A stretch of 64,000 nt of DNA from Sulfitobacter sp. W027 (GTDB taxonomy: Bacteria; Pseudomonadota; Alphaproteobacteria; Rhodobacterales; Rhodobacteraceae), in contig NZ_CP083564.1 in the NCBI RefSeq assembly GCF_025143985.1, forward strand, positions 2,449,001 to 2,513,000. Direction: 5' to 3'. Below are positions 55,897 through 64,000 of this stretch, piece after piece (position 1 is the first letter of the stretch; the number at the start of each line of letters is the position of its first letter). A model generated the notes under the pieces. It worked only from the letters and a program-made list of their open reading frames with translations. It was not told the DNA's origin and searched no databases. The position numbers and the translations under genes were made by a program.

Positions 55897-57431
55897 GCCG
55901 CGCCGTCCTCGGTCGCCTCAAGTGTCAGCGCCGCTGCAGGGGCGGCACGCAGATCGTCCACGCGCAGCGGGCCGGACGGCTTGCTTAAACGGTTCCGCAC
56001 CACCCAGATCAGCCGCTCCTGCGCGCGGGTGATGGCGACATAGGCCAGCCGTTTCCACAGCGGTTGCCCGGCCTCAGAGCGCCCCATCCGTGCGGCGGCG
56101 TATAGATCGGGGGCAAAGACCTGCACGTTTTCCCACTGGCTGCCCTGCGCCTTGTGGATCGTCACCGCCGCGCCGTGCAGAAAGGTCGCCCCCATCCGCG
56201 CGGCGAAGGGGATAAAGGGCTCTTCCTCATCCGGTTTTTCGATTTTAACGATCGACGCCGCACTGACCTGCGGGTCTTCGGCACCGATAACGTGCAACCG
56301 GCTGAACCCCGGCTTACGCCCCTCGCCCAGATAGACCACCTGCGCGCCCTTGATCAGGCCCCGCGCCTCGAGGTCTAGCCGCTTCTTGCGATGCTTCAGC
56401 GGCAGTTCGATCCCGTCGCAGATCAGCGGCTCCCCCGCCAGCAGCGCATCCTCCGGCGCACCATGCACGGCGCGAAAGGCGTTAATCAGCCGGATGCGCG
56501 TGGCATTCCGCCAGACCAGAACCGGGCTGCGGGCCATCAGATCAACTTCAACCCGCTGACCCCAGACCACGCGATCATCCTTGCGCGCCGCGTCTTCGAT
56601 CATCCGCTCAAAGTCATGAAACTCAAGCTGTGGATCGGCCAGCGCATGGGCGATATCGAGGATCGGGTTATCAGCCTCTTGCCTGTGAATGCGGTTGAGG
56701 TTCAGCACCCGCTTTTCGGGCAGCTTCTCAAACACCATCGTGCCGGATTGCCCCACCGGGGCCAACTGCGCCGGATCGCCGAACAGCAGCAGCGTCGGGA
56801 AAATCTCTTTCAGGTCTTCGAACTGTTTGTCATCCAGCATCGAGCTTTCGTCGACAAAGCCAATGTCGAGCGGCTCTTCCCGCCGTTTCCAGCCGGTGAT
56901 GAAATCACTGCCCCGCAGCCCCGCCGCCGCCAGCGCCCCGGGCACGGATTTGTTGTTCGCGAAAAACGCCGCTGCCCGGTCCAGCGCGACCTCGCTCAGC
57001 CCTTCGATGTCGGGCTTTTCGCCATTCCCGGTCAGCCACTCCGCGATGCGCTCGTATTCGGGGTGGTAAACCGGCGTGTAGAGAATGCGATGGATCGTCG
57101 TCGCAGGCACGCCGCGCAGACGCAAGACGCTCGCCGCTTTGTTGGTCGGCGCGAGGATCGCCAACGTGCGTTTCTCACGTTTCTTGCGCGATTCGTAATC
57201 ACCCGACACAATGTCGACGCCCGCCGCTTCCAAGGCACGATAAAGCTCGGCCAGCAGTAGCGTTTTGCCCGATCCGGCCTTGCCGGTCACCGCCATCACC
57301 TGATCCGGGCCGCCCGCAGGCGGCATCAACAATGAATCGTCCAGATCAATGCCCGCAGAGCGCAGCATCTCGGCCACCCGGTCATGGGCGGCGGCTTGGT
57401 CTTCGGAATAGGTGAGCGCAGTAGATGTCAT
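55893..57431 (-). CDS. RecD-like ATP-dependent DNA helicase
   Basis: This 512-residue protein is a superfamily 1B helicase (RecD/Dda type). It shows Walker A MAVTGKAGSGKTLLLAEL, motif Ia TLAILAPTNKAASVL, Walker B GFVDESSMLDD, motif III LLLFGDPAQLAPVG, and C-terminal motifs GAAVTIHKAQGSQWENVQV and RLAYVAITRAQERLIWVV. It lacks RecBCD partners, so it is a stand-alone helicase, probably acting in DNA repair or replication restart. Confidence 0.92.
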   Translation of the reverse strand: MTSTALTYSEDQAAAHDRVAEMLRSAGIDLDDSLLMPPAGGPDQVMAVTGKAGSGKTLLLAELYRALEAAGVDIVSGDYESRKKREKRTLAILAPTNKAASVLRLRGVPATTIHRILYTPVYHPEYERIAEWLTGNGEKPDIEGLSEVALDRAAAFFANNKSVPGALAAAGLRGSDFITGWKRREEPLDIGFVDESSMLDDKQFEDLKEIFPTLLLFGDPAQLAPVGQSGTMVFEKLPEKRVLNLNRIHRQEADNPILDIAHALADPQLEFHDFERMIEDAARKDDRVVWGQRVEVDLMARSPVLVWRNATRIRLINAFRAVHGAPEDALLAGEPLICDGIELPLKHRKKRLDLEARGLIKGAQVVYLGEGRKPGFSRLHVIGAEDPQVSAASIVKIEKPDEEEPFIPFAARMGATFLHGAAVTIHKAQGSQWENVQVFAPDLYAAARMGRSEAGQPLWKRLAYVAITRAQERLIWVVRNRLSKPSGPLRVDDLRAAPAAALTLEATEDGAA

Positions 57432-57510
57432 TGGGCGACCCTAAATGAGCCCTGCGCCGGGGGCCAGATGGCTTCGCCCAGCCCGCTTCTGATTTCGCGC
57501 AATAACTGGC

Positions 57511-58230
57511 TCAGACGAAGATCAGCCCCCGGCTCAGCGCGCGTGCGACGGCGTGGGTGGTGTTGGATGCCCCGAGCTTAAACCGCGCGCTTTCCACGTA
57601 GGCGCGCAGCGTGTGTTCCGAGATCGACAGCCGTTCGGCCACTTGCGCGCGGCTATAGCCCACCGCCAGCAGCGTCATGGCATCCACCTCTCGCGGGGAG
57701 AGCGCCTGCACCGCCCCCGGTGCACGATCCGGGGCCAGCGCTAGCGCCTTTTCGTTGAAACAATGCGCCGCCCAGATCAGATCGCGCCGGTGCCGCGCGG
57801 TGAATGCGGCCCAGACCGCGTCGGTGCAGCTGTGATTGGTGGTAAACAGCGCAAACTGCCCATGCGGACCCCGAATAGGCACCGAAAACCCCTGATCGCC
57901 CACCCCATGATCCAGCGCGTCCCGCCGGAATTTCCGCGCCGCACGGGAGGACCAATCAAGGTCTTTCCAGTCCACTGGCTCAAACCGACGATAGCAGCCG
58001 CTGACCACCGGATCGATGCGCAGGTAGTTTCGGTTCTGATAACGTTCTGGCCAGAGCGGTCCATAGGTGCCGCAGCCATATTGCGCACCCGCCGTATCAA
58101 CCCGATGATAGGCAACATGTAAAATGCCATAGTGATCGCGCAGATCTGCGCAAGCGCGCTCAAGGGCTGGCTGCCCATCAGCCTGCGCCAGCCTTTCCCA
58201 AATTTGTTCCAGATGCGGCTCTATCCTCAT
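57511..58230 (-). CDS. LuxR-family regulator with autoinducer-binding domain (LuxR solo)
   Basis: This 239-residue protein has an autoinducer-binding domain and a LuxR HTH (LSPREVDAMTLLAVGYSRAQ, then LSISEHTLRAYVESARFKLG). Relative to TraR, the conserved Trp57, Tyr61, Asp70, Pro71 and Trp85 are all present at the right spacing (LWPERYQNRNYLRIDPVV, then DWKDL), so acyl-homoserine-lactone binding is plausible. No luxI-type synthase lies in the window, so it is a LuxR solo. It overlaps the small upstream gene by 53 bases. Confidence 0.92.
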   Translation of the reverse strand: MRIEPHLEQIWERLAQADGQPALERACADLRDHYGILHVAYHRVDTAGAQYGCGTYGPLWPERYQNRNYLRIDPVVSGCYRRFEPVDWKDLDWSSRAARKFRRDALDHGVGDQGFSVPIRGPHGQFALFTTNHSCTDAVWAAFTARHRRDLIWAAHCFNEKALALAPDRAPGAVQALSPREVDAMTLLAVGYSRAQVAERLSISEHTLRAYVESARFKLGASNTTHAVARALSRGLIFV

Positions 58231-58384
58231 GCGCCCGGCCTGCGGCCCTTTCGCGTTGCACGGACATTTCAGCCAGAGCGATAAGCGCCGCGTCGTCCAA
58301 CTGTTCCGCAGTACGGGGCAGTTGGTTTGCCATGGCGAAAGCCCTTAGATCGGCCAATACGTCCAATATCCAATCATCTCGCAT
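58178..58384 (-). CDS. Small protein overlapping the LuxR solo gene
   Basis: This 68-residue protein (MRDDWILDVLADLRAFAMAN at the start, then LPRTAEQLDDAALIALAEMS) is helical and charged. A similar small protein often precedes LuxR regulators in roseobacters, as I recall. It overlaps the start of the LuxR gene by 53 bases in another frame, suggesting translational coupling. The function is unknown. Confidence 0.65.
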   Translation of the reverse strand: MRDDWILDVLADLRAFAMANQLPRTAEQLDDAALIALAEMSVQRERAAGRAHEDRAASGTNLGKAGAG

Positions 58385-58522
58385 GAGAGTCGCCCAGCTT
58401 TGGTTAATGGCAGATTAATACAACCATAGCATGTGCGTGAATTCGTACCATCCGCGCTTTTCGCCCCCCCTTAAATGGTGGGGCAGGCTGCACTAAGTCT
58501 CTGTTCCGGTTACAGCCAAACG

Positions 58523-58553
58523 AAAAACCCCCGCAGCCGAGGCCACGGGGGTT
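58523..58553 (-). terminator. Intrinsic terminator of ccr
   Basis: AACCCCCG (58526-58533) pairs with CGGGGGTT (58546-58553) around a 12-base loop. Read on the minus strand, the stem is followed by a TTT run, as expected downstream of ccr. Confidence 0.85.
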
Positions 58554-58577
58554 CTGGTTTTAATCTATCAGTCAGGT

Positions 58578-59858
58578 TCAGTCGCGCGCCATAACCGTAT
58601 CTTCCAGCGTGCGCAGCCCGGTCGTCGGCGCCTGCACCAAAACAGACATGTTGCCCGGCTTATGCTCGTTGCGCATCATCTTCATATGCGCCTCAGGCAG
58701 ATCGGCCCAGCTAAAGACCTCGGACATGCAAGGATCAAGGCGGCGTTCCATCATCAGCTTGTTGGCCGCGCTCGCCTGCTTCAGATGGGCAAAGTGGCTG
58801 CCCTGCAGACGCTTCTGGTGCATCCACATATAGCGCACGTCGAAGGTCAGGTTGAAGCCGCTCGTCCCGGCACAGATCACCACCATGCCGCCTTTTTTCA
58901 CAACGAAGGTCGAGACCGGGAATGTCGCCTCACCCGGATGTTCAAAGACCATGTCGACGTTCACGCCCTTGCCGGTGATGTCCCAGATCGCCTTGCCGAA
59001 CTTGCGGGCCTCTTTGAACCACTCGTTATATTCCGGCGTGTTCACCGTGGGCAGTTGGCCCCAGCAGTTGAAGTCCTTGCGGTTCAACACGCCCTTGGCA
59101 CCCAAATCCATCACGAACTGGCGCTTGCTCTCGTCCGAGATCACGCCGATCGCATTGGCGCCTGCGGTGTTAATAAGCTGGATCGCATAGGAGCCAAGGC
59201 CACCCGACGCACCCCAGACCAGCACGTTCTGGCCCGGCTTCAGGTCATGCGGCTCATGACCGAAGAGCATACGGTAGGCGGTGGCCAGCGTCAGCGTGTA
59301 GCAGGCACTCTCTTCCCATGTCAGGTGTTTGGGACGCGGCATAAGCTGCTGGCTCTGCACGCGGGTGAACTGCGCAAAGGAGCCGTCCGGCGTCTCATAG
59401 CCCCAGATCCGCTGGCTGGGGGAATACATCGGATCGCCGCCGTTGCATTCCTCGTCGTCGCCATCGTCTTGGTTGCAGTGGATCACCACCTCGTCGCCGA
59501 CCTTCCAGCGCGTGACCTTATCGCCTACCGCCCAGACGATGCCCGAGGCATCAGAGCCCGCGATGTGATAAGGTTCGCCGTGGCCGTCAAAGGGGCTGAT
59601 CGGCACGCCGCGCGCGGCCCAGACACCGTTGTAGTTGATGCCTGCCGCCATGACCAAGACCAGCACGTCTTGACTGTCGAGCTCTGGCACATCGACCACT
59701 TCTTGCAGCATTGCGCTGTCCGGATCGCCATGCCGTTCGCGACGGATGGCCCAAGCATACATCTGTTTTGGAACGTGACCCATCGGGGGCATCTCGCCCA
59801 CTTCATAAAGGTCTTTTTGCGGGGCGTCATAGTCGGCGTGTTTCGTATCCAGTGCCAT
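58578..59858 (-). CDS. ccr: Crotonyl-CoA carboxylase/reductase
   Basis: This 426-residue protein is CCR, which reductively carboxylates crotonyl-CoA with NADPH and CO2 to ethylmalonyl-CoA, the key step of the ethylmalonyl-CoA pathway for acetyl-CoA assimilation. It has the MDR fold: WAIRRERHGDPDSAMLQEVV, NYNGVWAARGVPISPFDGHG, CNGGDPMYSPSQRIWGYETP, NADPH loop VWGASGGLGSYAIQLINTAG, and FEHPGEATFPVSTFVVKKGG. GGAGGC precedes the ATG. The mutase ecm is 1.7 kb away on the other strand. Confidence 0.96.
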   Translation of the reverse strand: MALDTKHADYDAPQKDLYEVGEMPPMGHVPKQMYAWAIRRERHGDPDSAMLQEVVDVPELDSQDVLVLVMAAGINYNGVWAARGVPISPFDGHGEPYHIAGSDASGIVWAVGDKVTRWKVGDEVVIHCNQDDGDDEECNGGDPMYSPSQRIWGYETPDGSFAQFTRVQSQQLMPRPKHLTWEESACYTLTLATAYRMLFGHEPHDLKPGQNVLVWGASGGLGSYAIQLINTAGANAIGVISDESKRQFVMDLGAKGVLNRKDFNCWGQLPTVNTPEYNEWFKEARKFGKAIWDITGKGVNVDMVFEHPGEATFPVSTFVVKKGGMVVICAGTSGFNLTFDVRYMWMHQKRLQGSHFAHLKQASAANKLMMERRLDPCMSEVFSWADLPEAHMKMMRNEHKPGNMSVLVQAPTTGLRTLEDTVMARD

Positions 59859-59983
59859 GTGGGCCTCCTGCCGGTGATCGGTGTCTAAAAGGTCTGTGCC
59901 GCACTGCAGAATCGCGGCGGCTCTCTTTTGGGATATGACCCGCCGCGCAACATTGCAACCCCTGCCACTCTACTTTTGTAATT

Positions 59984-61381
59984 TTATGACCCAGCAGTTG
60001 CAGCAATTTCCGCCGCAGGTGCAGCATCTTCGCTCGGAAAATGCGCGATAGAATTAGCGTAAAAGGCCAAAACAGGCTCCTGCCCCCGCACGATTTCCAA
60101 CCCCTGTGCACCTTCAGAAATGACGCCACGTTTCATCAGCCGAGCCGTGGCGCGGGCCACGCGCTCGGGCAGAACCTCGGGCTTTGGCACGCGGTTACGC
60201 TGCGGCATCTGCCCCAGCGTAGCGCCGACCTTCGACAGCAATTCCGACTCGCTCATTGGGGTTTGCGCCTGCAACATGACCCGCGCGATCAGCGGCACCG
60301 TCAGCACGGGCATCGCCTGTGCGATCCGGTCCATCAACATCTCCGACAGTTCCGAGACCGGCACCTCCGCCCCCGTACGCCGTAACGACAACGGATCACC
60401 AAAGGTCACCGCAGCGGTCCCGAACCGCGTGTCATGCCCCCGCATTCGCCGCCACATCTTGCGCAGGACAAAGCCCACAACCACCGTGATCCGCGCACCA
60501 AAGCGACGGTCGCCGCGCTGCCCGGCGGCGATCAAAACCCGGTCTTCCAGCACGCGGTCATAGTTAATCGCCACTGGCACAAAGATGATGTCGCGTTCGC
60601 CCTCGGGGTCAAAGCCTTCAACCACATAGGACAGCAAGCCAACCTTCGGCGGCTGGAGCGCACCGGTCAGGCTCAGCCCCCCTTCGGGATAAAACGCCTG
60701 CGTTACGCCGCCAGCCGTGGCCATCTGCACATAACGCGCCAACACCTTGCGATAGAGCGCCCCGCGCGAACGGCGTCGGATAAAGTAGGCCCCCATGGAG
60801 CGAATGAGCGTGCTTAGCGGCCAGACCCGCGCCCACTCCCCCACTGCATAGCTCAGCGCCGAGGACCGCGCGGCGAGGTAGGTCACCAGCATGTAGTCCA
60901 TGTTCGAGCGGTGGTTCATAACGAAAACCACCGTGGCGTCGCGGGGCAGAGAAGCAAAAGTCGTCTCGTTGCTCGCCGCTGTCTCGATCCGGTAGACCGC
61001 ATTGGCCAGAAGCCGCGCCAGCCGGATGCCAAAGCTAAAGTACGCAAAGGTGGAAAAACGCGGCACGATCTCACGCGCATAATCACGGGCTTTTTGAAAG
61101 GCGACGTTCTCGGGCACGCCATTGCTGCGGGCGTAATTAACGATCTCTTGACTGACCTCAGGATCATAGATCAGCCGCTGAATCATGTCATGCCGCCGCG
61201 CCAGTTTGAACGGCTCAATCGGCCGCGTGAGCCGTTTGTTGAGACGCGCCACCGCCCGTTCAAGCCGCCGGCGAAAGAACCAGCGCACCGAGGGCAGCAG
61301 AAAATGGCTCAGCGCCGTGACGGCTGCGAAAACCACGATGAGGATGAACAGCCAAAGGGGCAATTGCACGGTCTGCGTCAT
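59984..61381 (-). CDS. 1-acyl-glycerol-3-phosphate acyltransferase (PlsB/PlsC-like)
   Basis: This 465-residue protein has an N-terminal membrane helix (PLWLFILIVVFAAVTALSHFL) and the acyltransferase boxes NHRSNMDYM (HX4D) and FYPEGGLS. It resembles the long acyltransferases of the glycerol-3-phosphate family (PlsB-like) in size, but only these two boxes can be read reliably. It probably acylates a lysophospholipid or glycerol phosphate at the inner membrane. It shares its strand with ccr, about 125 bases away, and is divergent from ecm. Confidence 0.86.
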   Translation of the reverse strand: MTQTVQLPLWLFILIVVFAAVTALSHFLLPSVRWFFRRRLERAVARLNKRLTRPIEPFKLARRHDMIQRLIYDPEVSQEIVNYARSNGVPENVAFQKARDYAREIVPRFSTFAYFSFGIRLARLLANAVYRIETAASNETTFASLPRDATVVFVMNHRSNMDYMLVTYLAARSSALSYAVGEWARVWPLSTLIRSMGAYFIRRRSRGALYRKVLARYVQMATAGGVTQAFYPEGGLSLTGALQPPKVGLLSYVVEGFDPEGERDIIFVPVAINYDRVLEDRVLIAAGQRGDRRFGARITVVVGFVLRKMWRRMRGHDTRFGTAAVTFGDPLSLRRTGAEVPVSELSEMLMDRIAQAMPVLTVPLIARVMLQAQTPMSESELLSKVGATLGQMPQRNRVPKPEVLPERVARATARLMKRGVISEGAQGLEIVRGQEPVLAFYANSIAHFPSEDAAPAAEIAATAGS

Positions 61382-61547
61382 GGGTTAACCCTTACAGCGC
61401 GGGACTGAGAGGACAATATTTATCTGTTTCTACCCGCGCCGCAGCGGCACAGACGATGCCGCAACGCAGCGAATTGACAGCGCCACATTGTTTCGCCTAT
61501 CAACAGCATGACGCAACTTTATTGCCAAACAGATTCAAGAGGCCCCA

Positions 61548-63515
61548 ATGACGCAACCGCAGAAAGACCGCCCCTGGCTCATTCGCACCTATGCGGGCCA
61601 TTCCACCGCCGCCGCCTCCAACGCGCTTTACCGCTCCAACCTTGAGCGCGGGCAGACCGGTCTCTCGGTCGCTTTCGATCTGCCGACCCAGACCGGCTAT
61701 GACAGCGACCACCTCCTGAGCCGCGGAGAAGTGGGCAAGGTTGGCGTGCCGGTGAACCACCTCGGCGACATGCGCGCGCTATTTGATGGCATTCCGCTGG
61801 AGCAGATGAACACCTCCATGACGATCAACGCAACGGCCCCTTGGCTGCTGGCGCTTTATATCGCCGTGGCCGAGGAACAGGGCGCGGATGTGACCGCGCT
61901 GCAGGGCACGGTGCAGAACGATCTGATCAAGGAATACCTCAGCCGCGGCACCTATATCTGCCCGCCGGCGCCCTCGCTTAAGATGATCGCGGATGTGGCC
62001 GAATATTGCTATACCAACGTGCCAAAATGGAACCCGATGAACGTCTGTTCCTATCACCTGCAAGAGGCCGGTGCGACGCCGGAGCAAGAATTGGCCTTTG
62101 CGCTGGCCACTGCGACGGCCGTGTTGGATGCCCTAAAGCCCCGTGTCCCCGCGGAAGATTTCCCGCAATTGGTGGGCCGTATTTCCTTTTTCGTGAACGC
62201 AGGCATCCGCTTTGTCACCGAAATGTGCAAAATGCGTGCCTTCGTAGACCTTTGGGATGAAATCTGCCGCGAGCGCTATGGCGTGGATGACCCAAAATTC
62301 CGGCGTTTCCGCTATGGGGTGCAGGTCAATTCACTGGGGCTGACCGAACAACAACCTGAGAATAACGTCTACCGTATTCTCATTGAAATGCTGGCTGTGA
62401 CCCTGTCGAAAAAAGCTCGTGCCCGCGCTGTGCAATTGCCCGCATGGAACGAAGCTCTCGGCCTGCCCCGCCCATGGGACCAGCAATGGTCGATGCGAAT
62501 GCAGCAGATCATGGCCCATGAAACGGACCTTCTAGAATTCGACGATCTTTTCGACGGCAACCCGGCGGTCGACGCGAAGGTTGAATTACTTAAAGAAGGC
62601 GCACGTGCCGAATTGGCGAACTTAGATGGAATGGGTGGCGCAATTTCCGCGATTGATTACATGAAGGGTCGTTTGGTCGAAAGCAACGCCGGCCGCCTGC
62701 GCCGAATTGAAAGCGGCGAAACCATCGTCGTCGGCGTGAACAAATGGCAGCAGGGTGCGCCCTCTCCGCTGATGACCGGCGCGGGTGATATCATGCAATC
62801 CGATCCGGGCGCAGAGGCCGACCAGTTGGCCCGCCTTGAGGCATGGCGCGAGGAGCGCGACGCGCAGGCGGTCAAGGAAGCACTGGCCGATCTGCGTCTT
62901 GCTGCGGAAAAGGGCGAGAACATCATGCCCGCCTCCATCGCCGCGGCCAAGGCCGGCGTCACCACCGGCGAATGGGCTGCCCAAATGCGCGCCGTTCACG
63001 GAGAATATCGTGGCCCCACCGGGGTTTCCGCCGGTCAATCCAACAAAACCGAAGGGCTGGACGATCTGCGCGATGCGGTGGATGCGGTCAGCGACCGACT
63101 GGGGCGCAGGCTCAAGTTCCTTGTCGGCAAACCGGGGCTTGATGGTCACTCAAACGGGGCCGAACAGATCGCCGTGCGCGCCCGCGATTGCGGCATGGAC
63201 ATCAGCTATGAGGGCATCCGCCTGACCCCTTCTGAAATCGTCGAGGCCGCCCAGACGGAAGGCGCGCATGTGGTAGGTTTGTCGATCCTCTCCGGGTCTC
63301 ATGTGCCCTTGGTCGAAGATCTGATGAAACGTATGAATGACGCGGGTCTAAATCACGTGCCGGTTATTGTCGGTGGTATTATTCCCGAAGCCGATGCAAG
63401 CCGCTTACGGGCTGCCGGGGTGGCGCAGGTCTATACGCCGAAAGACTTCGAATTAAACATTATTATGCAGGATATCATTACCCTCGCAGACCCCACATCG
63501 GTCGCCGCAGAGTAG
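61548..63515 (+). CDS. ecm: Ethylmalonyl-CoA mutase (MeaA type)
   Basis: This 655-residue protein is a coenzyme-B12-dependent mutase that converts ethylmalonyl-CoA to methylsuccinyl-CoA. It has the substrate domain (GLSVAFDLPTQTGYDSDH, NTSMTINATAPWLLALYIA, GTYICPPAPSLKMIADV) and the C-terminal B12 domain (GKPGLDGHSNGAEQIAVRA with the cobalt-binding His, GLSILSGSHVPLVEDLM). The single-polypeptide architecture matches ECM/MeaA rather than the larger methylmalonyl-CoA mutase. AGAGG precedes the ATG. Confidence 0.96.
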   Translation: MTQPQKDRPWLIRTYAGHSTAAASNALYRSNLERGQTGLSVAFDLPTQTGYDSDHLLSRGEVGKVGVPVNHLGDMRALFDGIPLEQMNTSMTINATAPWLLALYIAVAEEQGADVTALQGTVQNDLIKEYLSRGTYICPPAPSLKMIADVAEYCYTNVPKWNPMNVCSYHLQEAGATPEQELAFALATATAVLDALKPRVPAEDFPQLVGRISFFVNAGIRFVTEMCKMRAFVDLWDEICRERYGVDDPKFRRFRYGVQVNSLGLTEQQPENNVYRILIEMLAVTLSKKARARAVQLPAWNEALGLPRPWDQQWSMRMQQIMAHETDLLEFDDLFDGNPAVDAKVELLKEGARAELANLDGMGGAISAIDYMKGRLVESNAGRLRRIESGETIVVGVNKWQQGAPSPLMTGAGDIMQSDPGAEADQLARLEAWREERDAQAVKEALADLRLAAEKGENIMPASIAAAKAGVTTGEWAAQMRAVHGEYRGPTGVSAGQSNKTEGLDDLRDAVDAVSDRLGRRLKFLVGKPGLDGHSNGAEQIAVRARDCGMDISYEGIRLTPSEIVEAAQTEGAHVVGLSILSGSHVPLVEDLMKRMNDAGLNHVPVIVGGIIPEADASRLRAAGVAQVYTPKDFELNIIMQDIITLADPTSVAAE

Positions 63516-63597
63516 TCCGACAAAAATATATCGTGCATTTATGCAATTCGCCCTATAATTCCCCTGACCAGAACAATCTGGAAAGGAAATATCAGAT

Positions 63598-63942
63598 ATG
63601 GAAAAAGACCTGAAATCCATGAGCCGCAAGGATCTGGAGAAACTTCTGTCGGATGTCAAAAAGGCGCTGCAAGCAGCACAGTCGCGTGAGCGGCGTGCCG
63701 CACGCAAAGCGGCCGAGAAGGCAGCGGCGGAATATGGCTTTTCCCTCAATGACTTGGCAGATGAGAAACCCGCACCTAAAAAGGTTAAGAAACCGCGCAA
63801 AGCGGCTGCGGGTCCGAAATCGAAACCCCAGTTTGCCAATCCCGAAAACCCGTCCCAGACTTGGACGGGAAAAGGCCGCCAGCCGAATTGGTTTCGCGCC
63901 CAAGTAGAAAAAGGCAGCGATCCGGAGTCGATGCGAGTCTAA
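63598..63942 (+). CDS. H-NS histone family protein (HvrA-like)
   Basis: This 114-residue protein has a helical N-terminus (MSRKDLEKLLSDVKKALQAA), a long charged linker and the H-NS DNA-binding end NPENPSQTWTGKGRQPNWF (core TWTGKGRxP). Such proteins bind AT-rich DNA and silence foreign genes in alphaproteobacteria; HvrA of Rhodobacter is a close type. It could act on the island, but that is only a possibility. A terminator follows. Confidence 0.93.
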   Translation: MEKDLKSMSRKDLEKLLSDVKKALQAAQSRERRAARKAAEKAAAEYGFSLNDLADEKPAPKKVKKPRKAAAGPKSKPQFANPENPSQTWTGKGRQPNWFRAQVEKGSDPESMRV

Positions 63943-63966
63943 TCTATTCCCGAATTGCGAGAATTG

Positions 63967-63999
63967 GGCGCCGGGTGAATGGGTATTCACCGGCGCCTT
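63967..63999 (+). terminator. Terminator of the H-NS-like gene
   Basis: GGCGCC (63967-63972) and GGTGAAT (63974-63980) pair with ATTCACC (63985-63991) and GGCGCC (63992-63997), with one bulged G. At least three T residues follow at the window edge. Confidence 0.8.
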
Positions 64000-64000
64000 T

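Noticed and set aside
58662..59888. 408-codon plus-strand frame antisense to ccr
   Set aside because: It is a shadow of a highly conserved gene, rich in His, Arg and Ala, with no family match.

Overview
The window looks like a chromosomal segment of a marine alphaproteobacterium of the Rhodobacterales, Roseobacter group (Sulfitobacter-like). This rests on the ethylmalonyl-CoA pathway pair (crotonyl-CoA carboxylase/reductase and ethylmalonyl-CoA mutase), an HvrA-type H-NS-like protein, a LuxR solo with a small overlapping upstream gene, a perfect Irr-type iron control element before nfuA, high GC, and protein sequences typical of that group. Species assignment would need a database search.

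Layout. 1-7.1 kb holds chromosomal genes: the 3' part of phnM, a PAS-PAS hybrid histidine kinase with two receiver domains, an SH3 lipoprotein, a class II glutamine amidotransferase, a poly-gamma-glutamate hydrolase-like protein, a frameshifted thiolase remnant and a RarD-type exporter. 7.5-22.9 kb is a genomic island in the 3' end of tRNA-Asn, bounded by a perfect 23-bp direct repeat (7504-7526 and 22923-22945). 22.9-64 kb is again core chromosome: tRNA-Asn, ggt, tRNA-Ser, ychF, trpA, lldD, rplY, pth, a serine hydrolase, three tandem small secreted proteins, trpB, asmA, rimO, LysR/VOC pair, an IMPACT protein, M48 protease, an aminotransferase, the nfuA-tsaB-rimI operon, a BMP-type nucleoside ABC transporter, TSUP permease, RecD-like helicase, LuxR solo, ccr, plsC, ecm and an H-NS-like gene.

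The island is the most interesting part. Its left half carries defence-type cargo: a 719-aa AAA ATPase with an unusual P-loop and a C-terminal R-x3-E / H signature that invites comparison with PrrC/RloC anticodon nucleases, a C5-cytosine methyltransferase, and a convergent, overlapping restriction endonuclease candidate (SacI-like). The middle carries an AlpA/excisionase-like HTH protein and two translationally coupled tyrosine recombinases. The right half carries a DUF3987 (YfjI-like) replication-type protein, three unknown small proteins separated by strong hairpins, and a 776-aa DUF6538-type integrase next to the tRNA. Between that integrase and attR are four TGTGCAC heptamers spaced 11-12 bp, and near attL there is one exact copy plus two degenerate copies spaced 12 bp. 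I read these as candidate arm-type integrase sites. The set integrase, AlpA-like regulator, DUF3987 and small ORFs without structural genes recalls phage-satellite or minimal integrative elements.

All functions are from reading the sequence and knowledge of families. No search or structure prediction was run. Most other open frames antisense to real genes were treated as shadows.
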